A DNA stretch of 64,000 nucleotides, from positions 248,001 through 312,000 of the forward strand of contig JAZOOJ010000007.1 of the NCBI GenBank assembly GCA_045655005.1, given 5' to 3'. Origin of the DNA: UMGS1908 sp045655005 (GTDB taxonomy: Bacteria > Bacillota > Clostridia > Christensenellales > UBA1242). A model generated the notes under the pieces. The model was not told the origin of the DNA. It worked only from the letters and a program-made list of their open reading frames with translations, and made no database searches. The position numbers and the translations under genes were made by a program. Positions 41,405 through 51,408 of the stretch are shown one piece after another. Every line of letters begins with the position of its first letter. Position 1 is the stretch's first letter.

Positions 41405-44400
41405 TTACATCGACCAAGTATTTCTTGACTTGTCTAGCACTCGTGTAAATTCCTGTTGAAATTTCGGATACAATGACCTTACTATTTCATCTTCGCCACT
41501 AAGCATTTCGGCAAAATCAAAACCAATCATACCCTTGCTGTTTATTTTACCATATTTTTCATTCAAATAACTTCTTATTTCAATTGGTTCAGATTTTATC
41601 ACAGTTTCAACCGCACGTGTTAATTTTGTCAATGAATTTGTCGGCAATGTCCCCATATAACGTAATTGTGCCTTCAGTGGTTCTTCATATAAATCTCGGT
41701 CAAACGGAACAATTGAACAATATAATTCAAACGGTGTTGGGGTATTATCACTCTTTGACCTTTTATTTGCCTCAGAAATAAACCTTTGACCGGTATTTAA
41801 AATATGGTCAATTGCACTATATATATCAAGCCCCATTTTCTTAGCAACAATTTCAATATCTACACCGTCAAAATAATATTTTACGGTCATCAACTTTTTA
41901 ACTTTTGGTTTTAAGAATTTAAACACTTTTGCTTTACACTGGCCACGATACGACAAAACTTCTGCCCCTTCATTCATTCTTCTGTATGGTCTTCCATCCG
42001 GCAAACCTTGCTGAACTACTTGTTTATACTCAGACCTAGACCCTTCGATAACGACTGATTTTTGTTCCGATGTAAACTTTTGCATACCAACCGAACTCGC
42101 ATCTTCCTTTGTTTTTAGCTCAGGCGAAGCACCATTACTACTCGGACTACTCGGAATATTCACTTCTCTCACTAAGACAGTTTGTGGTTGTTTTTGTTCA
42201 ACTTCCACAGCCACCTGTTGCTTTTCTGCCATTTTTGGTTTTATACCAACTATTATATATTTGTAAATGTTAAACAATGACTCAAGCTTATCTGGAGTCT
42301 GTTGACGGCTTTGAGCAAGCGACACAAGTGACACACCCGAGCGAATCTGTTCACCAATTGAAGCTAATTCATCTAAAACTGCCATTACTTCTCTTCTTCC
42401 CCGAACAACCCTAGCCTGGTCTGTACTGTTTAGCCTTTCTCTATTTTTTCTGTTGTTGTAATAATTAGTCACAAAATTCAAATTATTGGTTTGAATACCA
42501 CACTCGCTTAAAATTTTAGTCAAACGTCTTAACTCTAAATAATTTTCTTTTGGAATTTCTTCACCCTTGAATAGGTATTTGTAAACTTTCTCATACCAAG
42601 AAACCGCTCCTTCGCTTTCCCCAAATTCTTCAGCCTTCGCAGAATGAGTTTCCCTTGGATATTTAACATAGCCAATTTTGATTGTATTTGTTGTCAACCC
42701 TTCCAAATCACGATAAATTGAAGCCCTAACTTCCGAAATTTCATTTTCAGTTAATTTTAACCACGCAAGGCTTTCAGTAAATGATATCCCCTCAACAATT
42801 TCATTTTTTAAAACTTTATATCTAAAATCATAAGGATACATTTCAGCAAGTTTAGTAATTAAATCAACTTTATCAATTTGTGGACCTTTAACTATTCTTT
42901 GTTTATGTTCCACCATTGCATTTTGATCAGTGTTGCCTTTATTAATTGCAGTTGCAGATTTGTTTTCACGCTCTTTCCTTGGCATTATTGTTTCAAACTG
43001 AATCAATTCTCCATCATTATATAAATAGTTGTACAAATTAATTAAATCACTTGCCCTAGACTCAGTTATTCCCAAGTCTGTTTTTGTTTTGTCGGAAACA
43101 ACTCCATCAGAGGCAAATTCCGCATAACATAATTCGGCTTGGTACAATACTTCATTTAAATCGTTCTTGGCGTGTGCCCTTTTGTTTCTTGCAGAGCCCT
43201 CAACAATCCCCTCTGCTTTTGCAATGTCTTCCAATTCCTTTGCTTCTACCACATTTGAGTACCAAAGGTCAAATTTGGAATCTCTGATGTAGACAGGACG
43301 TAATTTAATTAATAGCTCACTTTCTGTAAGTAGCTTTATTGGCCTTGCTCCACCGCAATATAAATATTCATACATTTTTGTAAAAAATAGCCTTTCGACC
43401 TTTGGCATCTCTGGATTTTCGTTTTGTTTTGCACGATGTATTTGTTCAAGCATATCGTCTAATTTTGCAAGACCTTGCTTTATTTCTCTTTTTAGGTCTA
43501 CTTCACCAATATTATTGTGAGTTGCAATTTCAGCAATCGAAAGTTTTGTCGTTAAGAAATATTGCAGGTTAAACATCTTTCCGTCATCGATATAGTCAAA
43601 CAGTTTAAGATATAAATCTTTCTTCTCTCTGCTCATAAAATCATTTACAGACCTTCCCCAATAAATTGCCTCATACAAGCTTATATATCTTAAAATTTCA
43701 TTTTCTGAAATATTCAACTCATCACAAATTTCACTATCGCTTTTATTTGAAGTTCTTAAATCATATACAGACTTAGACAATCGAACCACTTCTTCGATAT
43801 ATTGCTTAGCCCTTGCACACCTGTTCATAATTGTACTAAATTTTTGACCAGTTCTTTCAGCAAACACACTCATAGATTCGCCCATTTTTAAAAATGCTTT
43901 ATAGTTGCCTAATTCAAACATAAAATCCAAGTCATTTTCAAGAATTGAAACAATCCTTAATTGTTCAGTGTAATTTTGATAAACCCTAGTCTTCTCTCCA
44001 ACCAAATATTGACATATCCAATTTAAATAGCCATTCTCACTTGTTGCCGGACTGCCACTTGCAACAAATTTCTTTACATTAATAAGCAATCCCAACAATT
44101 CAATCTCTGCATCTATAATCGCCGACTTGCAAACTGCATAATCATCAACACCTAATATTTTCACCAATTCTTCTTTTGGAAGGTTGTCAACAACTGCACC
44201 CTTTAACGCCTTCATTCTTAAATCATACTCATAAAGATTTGCCAATCTTTCTATAATTTCACGATTTGCAAATGCTTGAATATCATTCATTCTTTTTCTG
44301 GTGGATTTAACATCTTCTTGTTCTGCACTGGCCTTTTCTGAACTACTTTTTGTTTTATTTTCGGATTCTTTAACGGCAATTTTTTCTACCACGCTAACAG

Positions 44401-47400
44401 ACTGAACTTGAACTTCTGTTGTAACATCATCACTAGGCTTATTCATTTCTTCTACATTAAGATTTTCTGGTTGACTTTCAGCTTCTGAACCTTGCAAATT
44501 ATTACTTTCTTCAGATTTTTCACTTTCTTCAAGAGCTCTTGCAATAGCCTTCTTGTTCTTTGAGCCCTTTGGTCTTCCCCTTCTTTTTGGTGTAGGAGCA
44601 GGCTCAATAGTTACATTTTCAACAACTTCTGTGGTTGAGCTATTTCTTTCAACAACAGACTCAGATTCCGATTCAGCCACTTGTTCAGCCACCGGTTGAA
44701 TCGTGACAGTTTCAACACTTATCGCATTTTCAATTGGTTGAATTATTGTTGGTTGAATTATCGTGTTTTCATTCACCCTCTCGGACTCAATCGTTTCTTT
44801 CACCTTAGCATTTAAGTTTTCTTGAATTTGCTCAATAACTTTGAATTTTGGCACCAAATTTGTAGGCATCCAGTCATTTACAATCTCACCACTCTCATAT
44901 AAATAAGAATACAAATTTGAATATTGCTCAATTTGGAATTGGTTTAAACCCAAATCATTCTTTAACTTCTCATCAAACTCTTTAACGCCACTTAATGCAA
45001 GCATAGATGCCTTGCAAAGTGTTAAATAACATTTAACTTCTCGAGTATAAACATATTTACCTGAAGCAGCCGTTTGATAATTTAAATCGTTCTTCTCGCA
45101 AATATCTTTTATTGATGAATTATTTACATAAGTGTCGTACACAAATCTTTTGAACACATCTGCTCTTGATGTTCTCTCATAAATTGGAGCAAAAAGTTTA
45201 ATAATCCGAACAAACTCTTCTGTGCTTATTGAATTTGTCAAAGTTGTTAAATCTTCAATTTGTTCACAAACTCCTTCCCAGCCCAAAGCATTTTGTGGAT
45301 TTGCTTCCAACTTTTCATCAGATAGCCCTTTTGACAACACTCCTACTTTCTCTTTTTGTTTTGCTCTTTTCCTATCCCAATAATTTTTATTCCTTTCATT
45401 TTCCATATTAAATCTTTCAGGCAGTACTCCGTCAGAATAAAAATAGTCATAAAGTTTTGCATAATCCTCAACTTCTTCAATCGTCAAATTAAAACCTTGA
45501 GCAAACTCCAAAACATCTTGCCCTTTTGACATCACATCATGACAAGCATCAGTAAGTGCCATATTGATTTTTACACTTTCAAGGATTGCTCTTTTTATTC
45601 CTTGCAAGCTTGTCCTACGGCTGGCAACACCACCTGAAAGTTGTTGTAACGAAACTCCACCAATTATGTTTTGAACAATTAAATCGTATTTTTCTGCCAT
45701 ACCATTTGTTGTAAGCAACGGTTTGAATTTCTTTAAAACAATCTCGACTTTTTCAGCGTTATCTGTATAAAAATCTGCCCCTTGTTTCACATTTGCATAC
45801 CTTGACAAATCCAAATCTTCAGCATTTAAGAAAAATATCTTTTTTGCATATTCATAAACAGATTGAATATTATCAACTGGTATTTGTGTTTTTTGTGAAA
45901 TTTGTTCAAAAGACTCATTCGCCTTTACACCTTCGTAAACTTCTTCAAACTTGCCAACTACACAATTTAATGCTGTCACTAATTTTCTTGCAACGTCGAG
46001 AATATACCACTTAGTCACTTTTAAACGTTCGGCAATAACATTACAATCTTCTCCCAATATGTATAGACTTGTCAAAACATTTGATTTGTCTTCAAATTTT
46101 AATAATTCTTGTCCTTTAATTAATCCAGAATAAATAGCAACTTGAACAGGATTTTTTTTGGGAATATTTCCAGTTAAAAGATTTCTTAAAATTGAATCAT
46201 AGTATAACTTTTCCTGTTTATTTGTGAAAACATTTTTAATGCTTTCTGAATTTTGGGCAACTTCTACTACTTTTTGTACATTTTCGAAAAATTCTTTAAC
46301 AAAGTTTGTTGCATTTATTAAAACTTGATGCACTTCTTCAACAGTCATACAACTTGACACTGCGATTTCCCCAAGGCTCTCTCCAAGCACCTCAAATCTG
46401 TTTAACATCTGCAAGCCTTTATCCATTGGGAAGGCTTTTCGTGCCAATTTGATTAAATCTGTTTGAGTAATTCGTTCTAGACTCTTTACGTGCCTTACAG
46501 AAGGAGCAGTTACCGTTTTCTTTCTACTGCGACGCCTAGATGACTTTACTGAATCAACTTTATGCTCACGTTCTTTCGCCTTTGTGTTATCATTAACAAT
46601 TTGTTGCACTTGTTTTCCATGTTCATATAAGTATTTATAAACTTTTAAGTAATCTGCAACTTGGGATTCAGAAATTCCTGTGGCACTTGCAACATACTCA
46701 ATGCTTTCTTTTTGAATAGCCAAAAGAGTGTATACTTTTTTACACTTTTCGATAATTTTTAAAATATTATTTCTTTCTCTTTTTACAAGTTGTTCTACCC
46801 TTGCCCTTGATATACCATATTTCTGTGCAATGGCATCATAAGTTACTGAGTCGTCGTTAGCTTTGCCTTCAAAGAAATCTTTTGCAATCTCATTTTTAAC
46901 CATTCCAAGAATCTTTGTCGCAAACTCTGCAATATCATCTTCTTGTTGTTTTTCAGCATCGCTCGTATCAGCAATTACTTCAGCTAAAAGTCTTCCTTCA
47001 CCTTTATTGTTCTCTTTTTGTTTTGCATCTATCGAAACCATAGATGTAGCATTCATTTCCGCTTGTACTAACACATCGTTTTGATATCGCTTTGTCGAAT
47101 TTCTGTTGTTTAGCCTCATCACTCGGTGTTGAGTTGTTAAAAATAAAAATGTAAAAAATTTTGCACCTTTTGATTCATCAAATTCACGAACAGACGTTAC
47201 AATCCCTTCATCAATATAACTTTCTAAATCTTCTGGGGTGACCTTCCCAAAAATTCTGCGCCCCATTTTGAATTTCATATAGTTTCTAAATAAAGCGTAT
47301 TTTTTAAAAATTAAATTCCAAGCCTCTTGGTCATCCGCCTGTGCACGTTTAATAATTTCATTCTCTTCTTCATCCGTATAAACCGAACCAGCCGACCTGA

Positions 47401-47539
47401 CGTTTTTAGCTTTTGAATTATTTTCTACATACTTTTCAAAATCACTCTCTGACATATCTGCGTCAGATTGATTGTCAATATCTAATTCATTCTCAAAATC
47501 TTCAATATCATCTTCTGTTACACCGCTTTCGTAAGACAT
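41405..47539 (-). CDS. Giant sigma-70-like protein with many HTH-type repeats and an AT-hook
   Basis: The 2044-residue cytoplasmic protein starts with an acidic tail (1-50). Residues about 60-165 look like sigma region 2 (AWNLIFKKYALFRNYMKFKM, EDLESYIDEG, FDESKGAKFFTFLFLTTQHR). Residues about 225-260 look like a region 4 HTH (VTYDAIAQKYGISRARVEQL). Then come repeats each ending in a motif like YxxLYxYLYxxG: near residues 300 (VYKYLYEHG), 695 (LYDYFYSDG), 875 (LYSYLYESG), 1290 (LYEAIYWG), 1395 (MYEYLYCGG), 1500 (LYNYLYNDG), 1650 (VYKYLFKGE) and 1755 (IYKYIIVG). An AT-hook (RRGRPKGSKNKK) sits near 990 in a Glu/Ser-rich linker. Typical sigma factors are under 600 residues. Role unknown; DNA binding is likely. 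Confidence 0.7.
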   Translation of the reverse strand: MSYESGVTEDDIEDFENELDIDNQSDADMSESDFEKYVENNSKAKNVRSAGSVYTDEEENEIIKRAQADDQEAWNLIFKKYALFRNYMKFKMGRRIFGKVTPEDLESYIDEGIVTSVREFDESKGAKFFTFLFLTTQHRVMRLNNRNSTKRYQNDVLVQAEMNATSMVSIDAKQKENNKGEGRLLAEVIADTSDAEKQQEDDIAEFATKILGMVKNEIAKDFFEGKANDDSVTYDAIAQKYGISRARVEQLVKRERNNILKIIEKCKKVYTLLAIQKESIEYVASATGISESQVADYLKVYKYLYEHGKQVQQIVNDNTKAKEREHKVDSVKSSRRRSRKKTVTAPSVRHVKSLERITQTDLIKLARKAFPMDKGLQMLNRFEVLGESLGEIAVSSCMTVEEVHQVLINATNFVKEFFENVQKVVEVAQNSESIKNVFTNKQEKLYYDSILRNLLTGNIPKKNPVQVAIYSGLIKGQELLKFEDKSNVLTSLYILGEDCNVIAERLKVTKWYILDVARKLVTALNCVVGKFEEVYEGVKANESFEQISQKTQIPVDNIQSVYEYAKKIFFLNAEDLDLSRYANVKQGADFYTDNAEKVEIVLKKFKPLLTTNGMAEKYDLIVQNIIGGVSLQQLSGGVASRRTSLQGIKRAILESVKINMALTDACHDVMSKGQDVLEFAQGFNLTIEEVEDYAKLYDYFYSDGVLPERFNMENERNKNYWDRKRAKQKEKVGVLSKGLSDEKLEANPQNALGWEGVCEQIEDLTTLTNSISTEEFVRIIKLFAPIYERTSRADVFKRFVYDTYVNNSSIKDICEKNDLNYQTAASGKYVYTREVKCYLTLCKASMLALSGVKEFDEKLKNDLGLNQFQIEQYSNLYSYLYESGEIVNDWMPTNLVPKFKVIEQIQENLNAKVKETIESERVNENTIIQPTIIQPIENAISVETVTIQPVAEQVAESESESVVERNSSTTEVVENVTIEPAPTPKRRGRPKGSKNKKAIARALEESEKSEESNNLQGSEAESQPENLNVEEMNKPSDDVTTEVQVQSVSVVEKIAVKESENKTKSSSEKASAEQEDVKSTRKRMNDIQAFANREIIERLANLYEYDLRMKALKGAVVDNLPKEELVKILGVDDYAVCKSAIIDAEIELLGLLINVKKFVASGSPATSENGYLNWICQYLVGEKTRVYQNYTEQLRIVSILENDLDFMFELGNYKAFLKMGESMSVFAERTGQKFSTIMNRCARAKQYIEEVVRLSKSVYDLRTSNKSDSEICDELNISENEILRYISLYEAIYWGRSVNDFMSREKKDLYLKLFDYIDDGKMFNLQYFLTTKLSIAEIATHNNIGEVDLKREIKQGLAKLDDMLEQIHRAKQNENPEMPKVERLFFTKMYEYLYCGGARPIKLLTESELLIKLRPVYIRDSKFDLWYSNVVEAKELEDIAKAEGIVEGSARNKRAHAKNDLNEVLYQAELCYAEFASDGVVSDKTKTDLGITESRASDLINLYNYLYNDGELIQFETIMPRKERENKSATAINKGNTDQNAMVEHKQRIVKGPQIDKVDLITKLAEMYPYDFRYKVLKNEIVEGISFTESLAWLKLTENEISEVRASIYRDLEGLTTNTIKIGYVKYPRETHSAKAEEFGESEGAVSWYEKVYKYLFKGEEIPKENYLELRRLTKILSECGIQTNNLNFVTNYYNNRKNRERLNSTDQARVVRGRREVMAVLDELASIGEQIRSGVSLVSLAQSRQQTPDKLESLFNIYKYIIVGIKPKMAEKQQVAVEVEQKQPQTVLVREVNIPSSPSSNGASPELKTKEDASSVGMQKFTSEQKSVVIEGSRSEYKQVVQQGLPDGRPYRRMNEGAEVLSYRGQCKAKVFKFLKPKVKKLMTVKYYFDGVDIEIVAKKMGLDIYSAIDHILNTGQRFISEANKRSKSDNTPTPFELYCSIVPFDRDLYEEPLKAQLRYMGTLPTNSLTKLTRAVETVIKSEPIEIRSYLNEKYGKINSKGMIGFDFAEMLSGEDEIVRSLYPKFQQEFTRVLDKSRNTWSM

Positions 47540-47572
47540 TAAAAACTTTTCCCCCCACTATTTTCTTTTAAT

Positions 47573-47601
47573 ATTTTAACATATTAATCCTATCTTTTCA
47601 A
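47573..47601 (-). promoter_or_regulatory. Promoter of the giant sigma-like gene
   Basis: TTGAAA (47596-47601), 17-nt spacer, TAAAAT (47573-47578) on the minus strand, 33 nt before the start codon. GGGGGG serves as ribosome site. Confidence 0.65.
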
Positions 47602-47643
47602 GAGCACTAAATATTTTTTAGTAACTTCTGTTCAAATTTCTTA

Positions 47644-47672
47644 TTGAAATTTTTGTTTTTCTGTTATACAAT
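47644..47672 (+). promoter_or_regulatory. Promoter of the transglutaminase-like/hydrolase pair
   Basis: TTGAAA (47644-47649), 17-nt spacer, TACAAT (47667-47672), about 45 nt before the ATG at 47717; divergent from the giant gene. Confidence 0.65.
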
Positions 47673-47716
47673 ATACGTATAAGTTTAAATCAAACGAATA
47701 ATTTTGGAGGTGAATT

Positions 47717-48415
47717 ATGTTAAATCAAAGACAAATTGAAAGGGTTAATGCAGTTATAAACGACCCTGTGCATGGTGCAGAATTTTACACAGAAGATATG
47801 CACATTGAACTACTTTACAAGATTTCTGAAATCTTAAACTCTTTAGACATTGATGAAAAAACGCCAGAAGAAGATGTGATTATTGAAATTAATAATTACT
47901 TAAAAGAAAATGTAACAATTAGAAATGAATACTTTATTGCTCAACGTGAAGTAATCAGCGAGTTCCCAATTGAAGAACTTGAATACCGAACAGCATACGC
48001 TGCACTTTGCAAAGGTCAAGCAATGTGCGCAGGTTATGCAGAGGCGGCAAGAATTTTGCTTGAATGTTGCGGATTTAAAACCCACACCCTACTTAGCAAA
48101 TTGCCAGGCAAAGGAAAACAGTTGTTGCACTATGTAACAGCAGTAGAATATAACGCACACGGAAGAAAATATTTCGTTTTCGACCCAGAGCGTGAAGCCA
48201 GTTGCGACCGCAAAGGGTATGACTTCCGTGAATACCTTCTTAAAATGACATACATTCAACCCGAAGAATATTTCTATTCTCACAAAGTAGGGAAAAATGG
48301 ATTGGGTCCAAACGCAGACTACTATATCGCAACAATTAATCCAAAAAGAGTTGTTGGTAAAAACGAAGTTGGTAAATTATTTGAAGACCAAGTTCAATTA
48401 GGAGAAGAAGAATAA
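47717..48415 (+). CDS. Transglutaminase-like protein
   Basis: The 232-residue protein carries the transglutaminase core triad: GQAMCAGYAEAARILLECCG (Cys near residue 98), HYVTAVEYNAHGRKYFVFDP (His near 135, Asp near 154). Bacterial relatives are usually proteases or amidases rather than cross-linkers. There is no signal peptide, so it is cytoplasmic. GGAGGTG precedes the start. Its stop overlaps the start of the alpha/beta hydrolase gene (TAATG). Confidence 0.75.
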   Translation: MLNQRQIERVNAVINDPVHGAEFYTEDMHIELLYKISEILNSLDIDEKTPEEDVIIEINNYLKENVTIRNEYFIAQREVISEFPIEELEYRTAYAALCKGQAMCAGYAEAARILLECCGFKTHTLLSKLPGKGKQLLHYVTAVEYNAHGRKYFVFDPEREASCDRKGYDFREYLLKMTYIQPEEYFYSHKVGKNGLGPNADYYIATINPKRVVGKNEVGKLFEDQVQLGEEE

Positions 48416-49161
48416 TGAAAATTATTGATACAAAAATAGAAAATCATTCTGCAAGAATTTTTGAACCAGAGAATAATTTAAAAGAAATATTAATTGCTGT
48501 TCACGGATTCGCCGGAGATAAAGACAGTTCTGTAATTGTTGCAGTCGCAAATAACCTTGTCAATTACGGTATTGCAACTATTTCTTTTGAGCTTCCAAAC
48601 CACGGAGATGACGCCAGTGAAACTGTTTTAAATCTTCAAAGTTGTATAAACAGTATTTCTGAAATAATTAATTACACAAAAAATAATTACAAAGGTTTAC
48701 CTATTTCAATTTTCGCTACAAGTTTTGGTGCTTTTCTTACATTACAACACCTAAAGACACACAGCGAGCATTTTAAAAATGTAATTCTTCGATCACCGGC
48801 TATTGATATGGCAAATATCCTAGTGAAAAATATTTTACCTGAACATAATTTAACACTTGAAGATTTTTCTCAAATCCAAAATCTTGGATATGGCAAACCT
48901 TTACTAATTGACAGAAAGTTTATTGACGACCTTTACGCAAATGCTATTGGGGATGAATACAGCGAAGAAAAGAACACATATTACCTACTTCAAGGATTAA
49001 AAGACGATATCGTTGACCCAAATTTTGTATTTGATTTTGTAGACAAACACTTTAATAACAGATGCGAAATTTTTCAATTTAAAAACGCCGACCATCGCTA
49101 TAAAAACCCAGGAGAACTAGAGCAGATTGTGGAAATCACAAGAAAAATTATGGTAAAGTAA
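48415..49161 (+). CDS. Alpha/beta hydrolase
   Basis: The 248-residue enzyme has an oxyanion-loop region AVHGFAGDKDSS near residue 28, a nucleophile elbow ATSFGAF (GxSxG-like with Ala in the first place, Ser near 103), and candidate acid and His in LKDDIVDPNF and NADHRYKNPG. This is the serine-esterase/peptidase layout. It is translationally coupled to the transglutaminase-like gene, so the two may act on one substrate. Substrate unknown. Confidence 0.8.
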   Translation: MKIIDTKIENHSARIFEPENNLKEILIAVHGFAGDKDSSVIVAVANNLVNYGIATISFELPNHGDDASETVLNLQSCINSISEIINYTKNNYKGLPISIFATSFGAFLTLQHLKTHSEHFKNVILRSPAIDMANILVKNILPEHNLTLEDFSQIQNLGYGKPLLIDRKFIDDLYANAIGDEYSEEKNTYYLLQGLKDDIVDPNFVFDFVDKHFNNRCEIFQFKNADHRYKNPGELEQIVEITRKIMVK

Positions 49162-49175
49162 GATAAAAAACATAA

Positions 49176-49214
49176 AAACAGCAAACACAATTATTTGTGC
49201 TTGCTGTTTCTTTT
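49176..49214. terminator. Bidirectional intrinsic terminator
   Basis: AAACAGCAAACACAA (49176-49190) pairs with TTGTGCTTGCTGTTT (49195-49209), one mismatch, with T run TTCTTTTTT. Confidence 0.85.
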
Positions 49215-49227
49215 TTGTACTGTTTAT

Positions 49228-50679
49228 CTAAATTTCTTCATCATCGTTTATCCAAGGCTTGCAAAGTTCCTTATAACTTCTTAGAACACCTTTAAAAATC
49301 TTTTTAATTTCACGCAGGTCTTGTTCGGTCTTCGCTTCGAACAAAAGCCCAAGCATAGGCATATTTGAACTTGCCCTAACCAAACCCCAGCCATTTTCAA
49401 ACTCTACTCTTGCACCATTGATATCGCAAACTCTTTCACCGTACATTTCTTTAAATCTTTGTACAAGTTTGTCAACCAGTTCATATTTAATCAAATCATC
49501 ACATTCAACGTATATCTCTGGGCTGGTTATATATTTTGGCATTTTGTCTACAAGTTTTGACATAGGTTTTCTGGCATTCGACAAACACTCAACAAGTTTT
49601 GCTCCTGCAAAAAGTCCGTCATCAAAACCATAATAATTATCTCCGCCAATAAAAATATGTCCACTTCTCTCTCCTGCAAGATCGGCGTTTTCTTCTTTCA
49701 TTTTTGATTTAATGTAAGAATGTCCGGTACTCCACATAACCGGAGTTCCACCATTTTTTGTGATAGTCTCGGTTAATGCCCTTGAACACTTTACATCATA
49801 TACAACCTTAGCGTTTTCTTTATTCTTTACAATTGGTTCAGACAAAAGAGCTAAGATAATATCGCTCCATACGTTTTGTCCTTTTTCATCCACAACACCA
49901 ATTCTGTCGCCATCTCCATCAAAAAACATTCCAATATCTGCCTTAATATATGGATGAGTGGTCAATTCTTCCATTTTTTTTCTTGCAGTTAAATCTGATG
50001 GATTTGGGAAATACCTTGGATAACTTGTATCTGGATCAGCGTTCACCAAAAATGTTATACAGCCTAATTTTTGAAAAATTTCATATGCAAACAACCCCGC
50101 TCCACCATTTGCCGTTTCAATTAATACCCTTGGGCGATACTCTCCCATATTAATCCTTGACACAACAGCATCAATATAATTATCTCTTACATCACAGTCG
50201 ATAACTCTGCCTTTTTTCCTTGGTTTTGGGAAACGCCTATCTACATTATTAAAAACTTCAATTATATCGTTCTTTGAAAGTGTCGTTGAATACCCCATTC
50301 CAAGTTTGAATCCACTCCAACCATTTGGATTGTGGCTTGCAGTTATCATTACAAGGCCTTCACAATTATAAACATATTGTGCATAATATGCAATTGGCGA
50401 AAGCGTCAATCCGATGAAATATACATTTATTCCCATATCCGTCAAGGCATTAATTGCACTGTTTGCAAAACTAAGCGAACAATCCCTGTTATCATAACCA
50501 ACGACAGCCTTGCTTATTCCCTTTGCTTTTATAAATCCGGCATACGCTTTTACTATTCTGTAAACGCTTTTTTCATTCAATTGGTCGTCATTAACAAGAC
50601 CACGAATATCGTACTCTCGAAACATACTGATAAAGCCTTTTGAGTAGCCATTCTTTTTCATTTTTATACTATTTCCCAT
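49228..50679 (-). CDS. Phosphomannomutase/phosphoglucomutase
   Basis: The 483-residue enzyme has all four functional loops of the alpha-D-phosphohexomutase family: TASHNPNGWSGFKLG with the phosphoserine (near residue 112), the metal loop DGDGDRIGVV (near 255), sugar-binding GERSGHIFIGG (near 340), and a phosphate-binding end (VRASSNMPMLGLLFEA). It interconverts sugar 1- and 6-phosphates for glycan or storage sugar synthesis. The start at 50679 follows AGGAG by 6 nt; the TTG one codon earlier is less likely. Confidence 0.9.
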   Translation of the reverse strand: MGNSIKMKKNGYSKGFISMFREYDIRGLVNDDQLNEKSVYRIVKAYAGFIKAKGISKAVVGYDNRDCSLSFANSAINALTDMGINVYFIGLTLSPIAYYAQYVYNCEGLVMITASHNPNGWSGFKLGMGYSTTLSKNDIIEVFNNVDRRFPKPRKKGRVIDCDVRDNYIDAVVSRINMGEYRPRVLIETANGGAGLFAYEIFQKLGCITFLVNADPDTSYPRYFPNPSDLTARKKMEELTTHPYIKADIGMFFDGDGDRIGVVDEKGQNVWSDIILALLSEPIVKNKENAKVVYDVKCSRALTETITKNGGTPVMWSTGHSYIKSKMKEENADLAGERSGHIFIGGDNYYGFDDGLFAGAKLVECLSNARKPMSKLVDKMPKYITSPEIYVECDDLIKYELVDKLVQRFKEMYGERVCDINGARVEFENGWGLVRASSNMPMLGLLFEAKTEQDLREIKKIFKGVLRSYKELCKPWINDDEEI

Positions 50680-50759
50680 CAATTACTCCTCTTTTAACTA
50701 GATTATATCACAAAGATTTTTTTATTCAAAATTTAAATTTGGGTTTTTTGTTGTTTTGT

Positions 50760-50788
50760 TTGGCGATTTATCTTTTTTTTGTTATAAT
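50760..50788 (+). promoter_or_regulatory. Promoter of the YgjV-like gene
   Basis: TTGGCG (50760-50765), 17-nt spacer, TATAAT (50783-50788). Confidence 0.6.
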
Positions 50789-50821
50789 ATGTTTTATTAA
50801 TTTAAGGAGTTATATACAGAC

Positions 50822-51367
50822 GTGTACATAGCAAGTCAAATAGTCAGTGGAGTTGCCCTAACCTTAAACGCATCGGGCAGACTATTTAAAAAACAAAGCA
50901 CAAATATGATATTTACGACAATTGCAAACATTTTAGTTGCAATAAGTTTTTATTTGCTTGGTGCGTATATGGGGCTTGTTTGTATGATTGTTTCGGTAAC
51001 TCGCACGTTTGTATTTTTCTTATACGCAAAAAACGATTGGTCTAAAAACTTATTCCTATTAATATTTTTCATAGCCCTCTACCTTGGCACAAGTTTTATA
51101 TCTTTTACAAACTGGCTTGAATATGCAATTATCGCGCTTAAAGGAATTACCTATACTTATGGAGCATGGCAACATAATGCACAAACTTTCAGACTTTTGA
51201 GTATTGCTTCGTGTGTTTTCACAATTTGGTATAATGCCATCTATGCCGGATATGTTAATATTATTGGTGAAGCGGTTTGCATAATTTTCATCTCTTATGT
51301 AATAATTAAAGATTTACTGGCAAGCAAAAGCCAAACATTGTCTTCAAATAGCGATAATTTAAAATAA
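50822..51367 (+). CDS. YgjV-family membrane protein
   Basis: The 181-residue protein has about six membrane segments. The pattern of short helices with MIVSVTRTFVFFLYAKN, and RLLSIASCVFTIWYNAIYAGYVNIIGE-like sequence in the second half, resembles the YgjV family of inner membrane proteins, whose role is unknown. It starts at GTG 50822, with AAGGAG about 13 nt upstream, a wide but workable spacing. Confidence 0.65.
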   Translation: MYIASQIVSGVALTLNASGRLFKKQSTNMIFTTIANILVAISFYLLGAYMGLVCMIVSVTRTFVFFLYAKNDWSKNLFLLIFFIALYLGTSFISFTNWLEYAIIALKGITYTYGAWQHNAQTFRLLSIASCVFTIWYNAIYAGYVNIIGEAVCIIFISYVIIKDLLASKSQTLSSNSDNLK

Positions 51368-51371
51368 AAAT

Positions 51372-51403
51372 AAAGAGCAGAATTTATATAATTCTGCTCT
51401 TTT
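51372..51403. terminator. Bidirectional intrinsic terminator
   Basis: AAAGAGCAGAAT and ATTCTGCTCTTT arms (51372-51383, 51391-51402) with T run. Confidence 0.8.
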
Positions 51404-51408
51404 CAATA

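Noticed and set aside
41405..47539. Housekeeping sigma factor RpoD
   Set aside because: Far too long, N-terminal similarity is weak, and the repeat region has no counterpart in RpoD.
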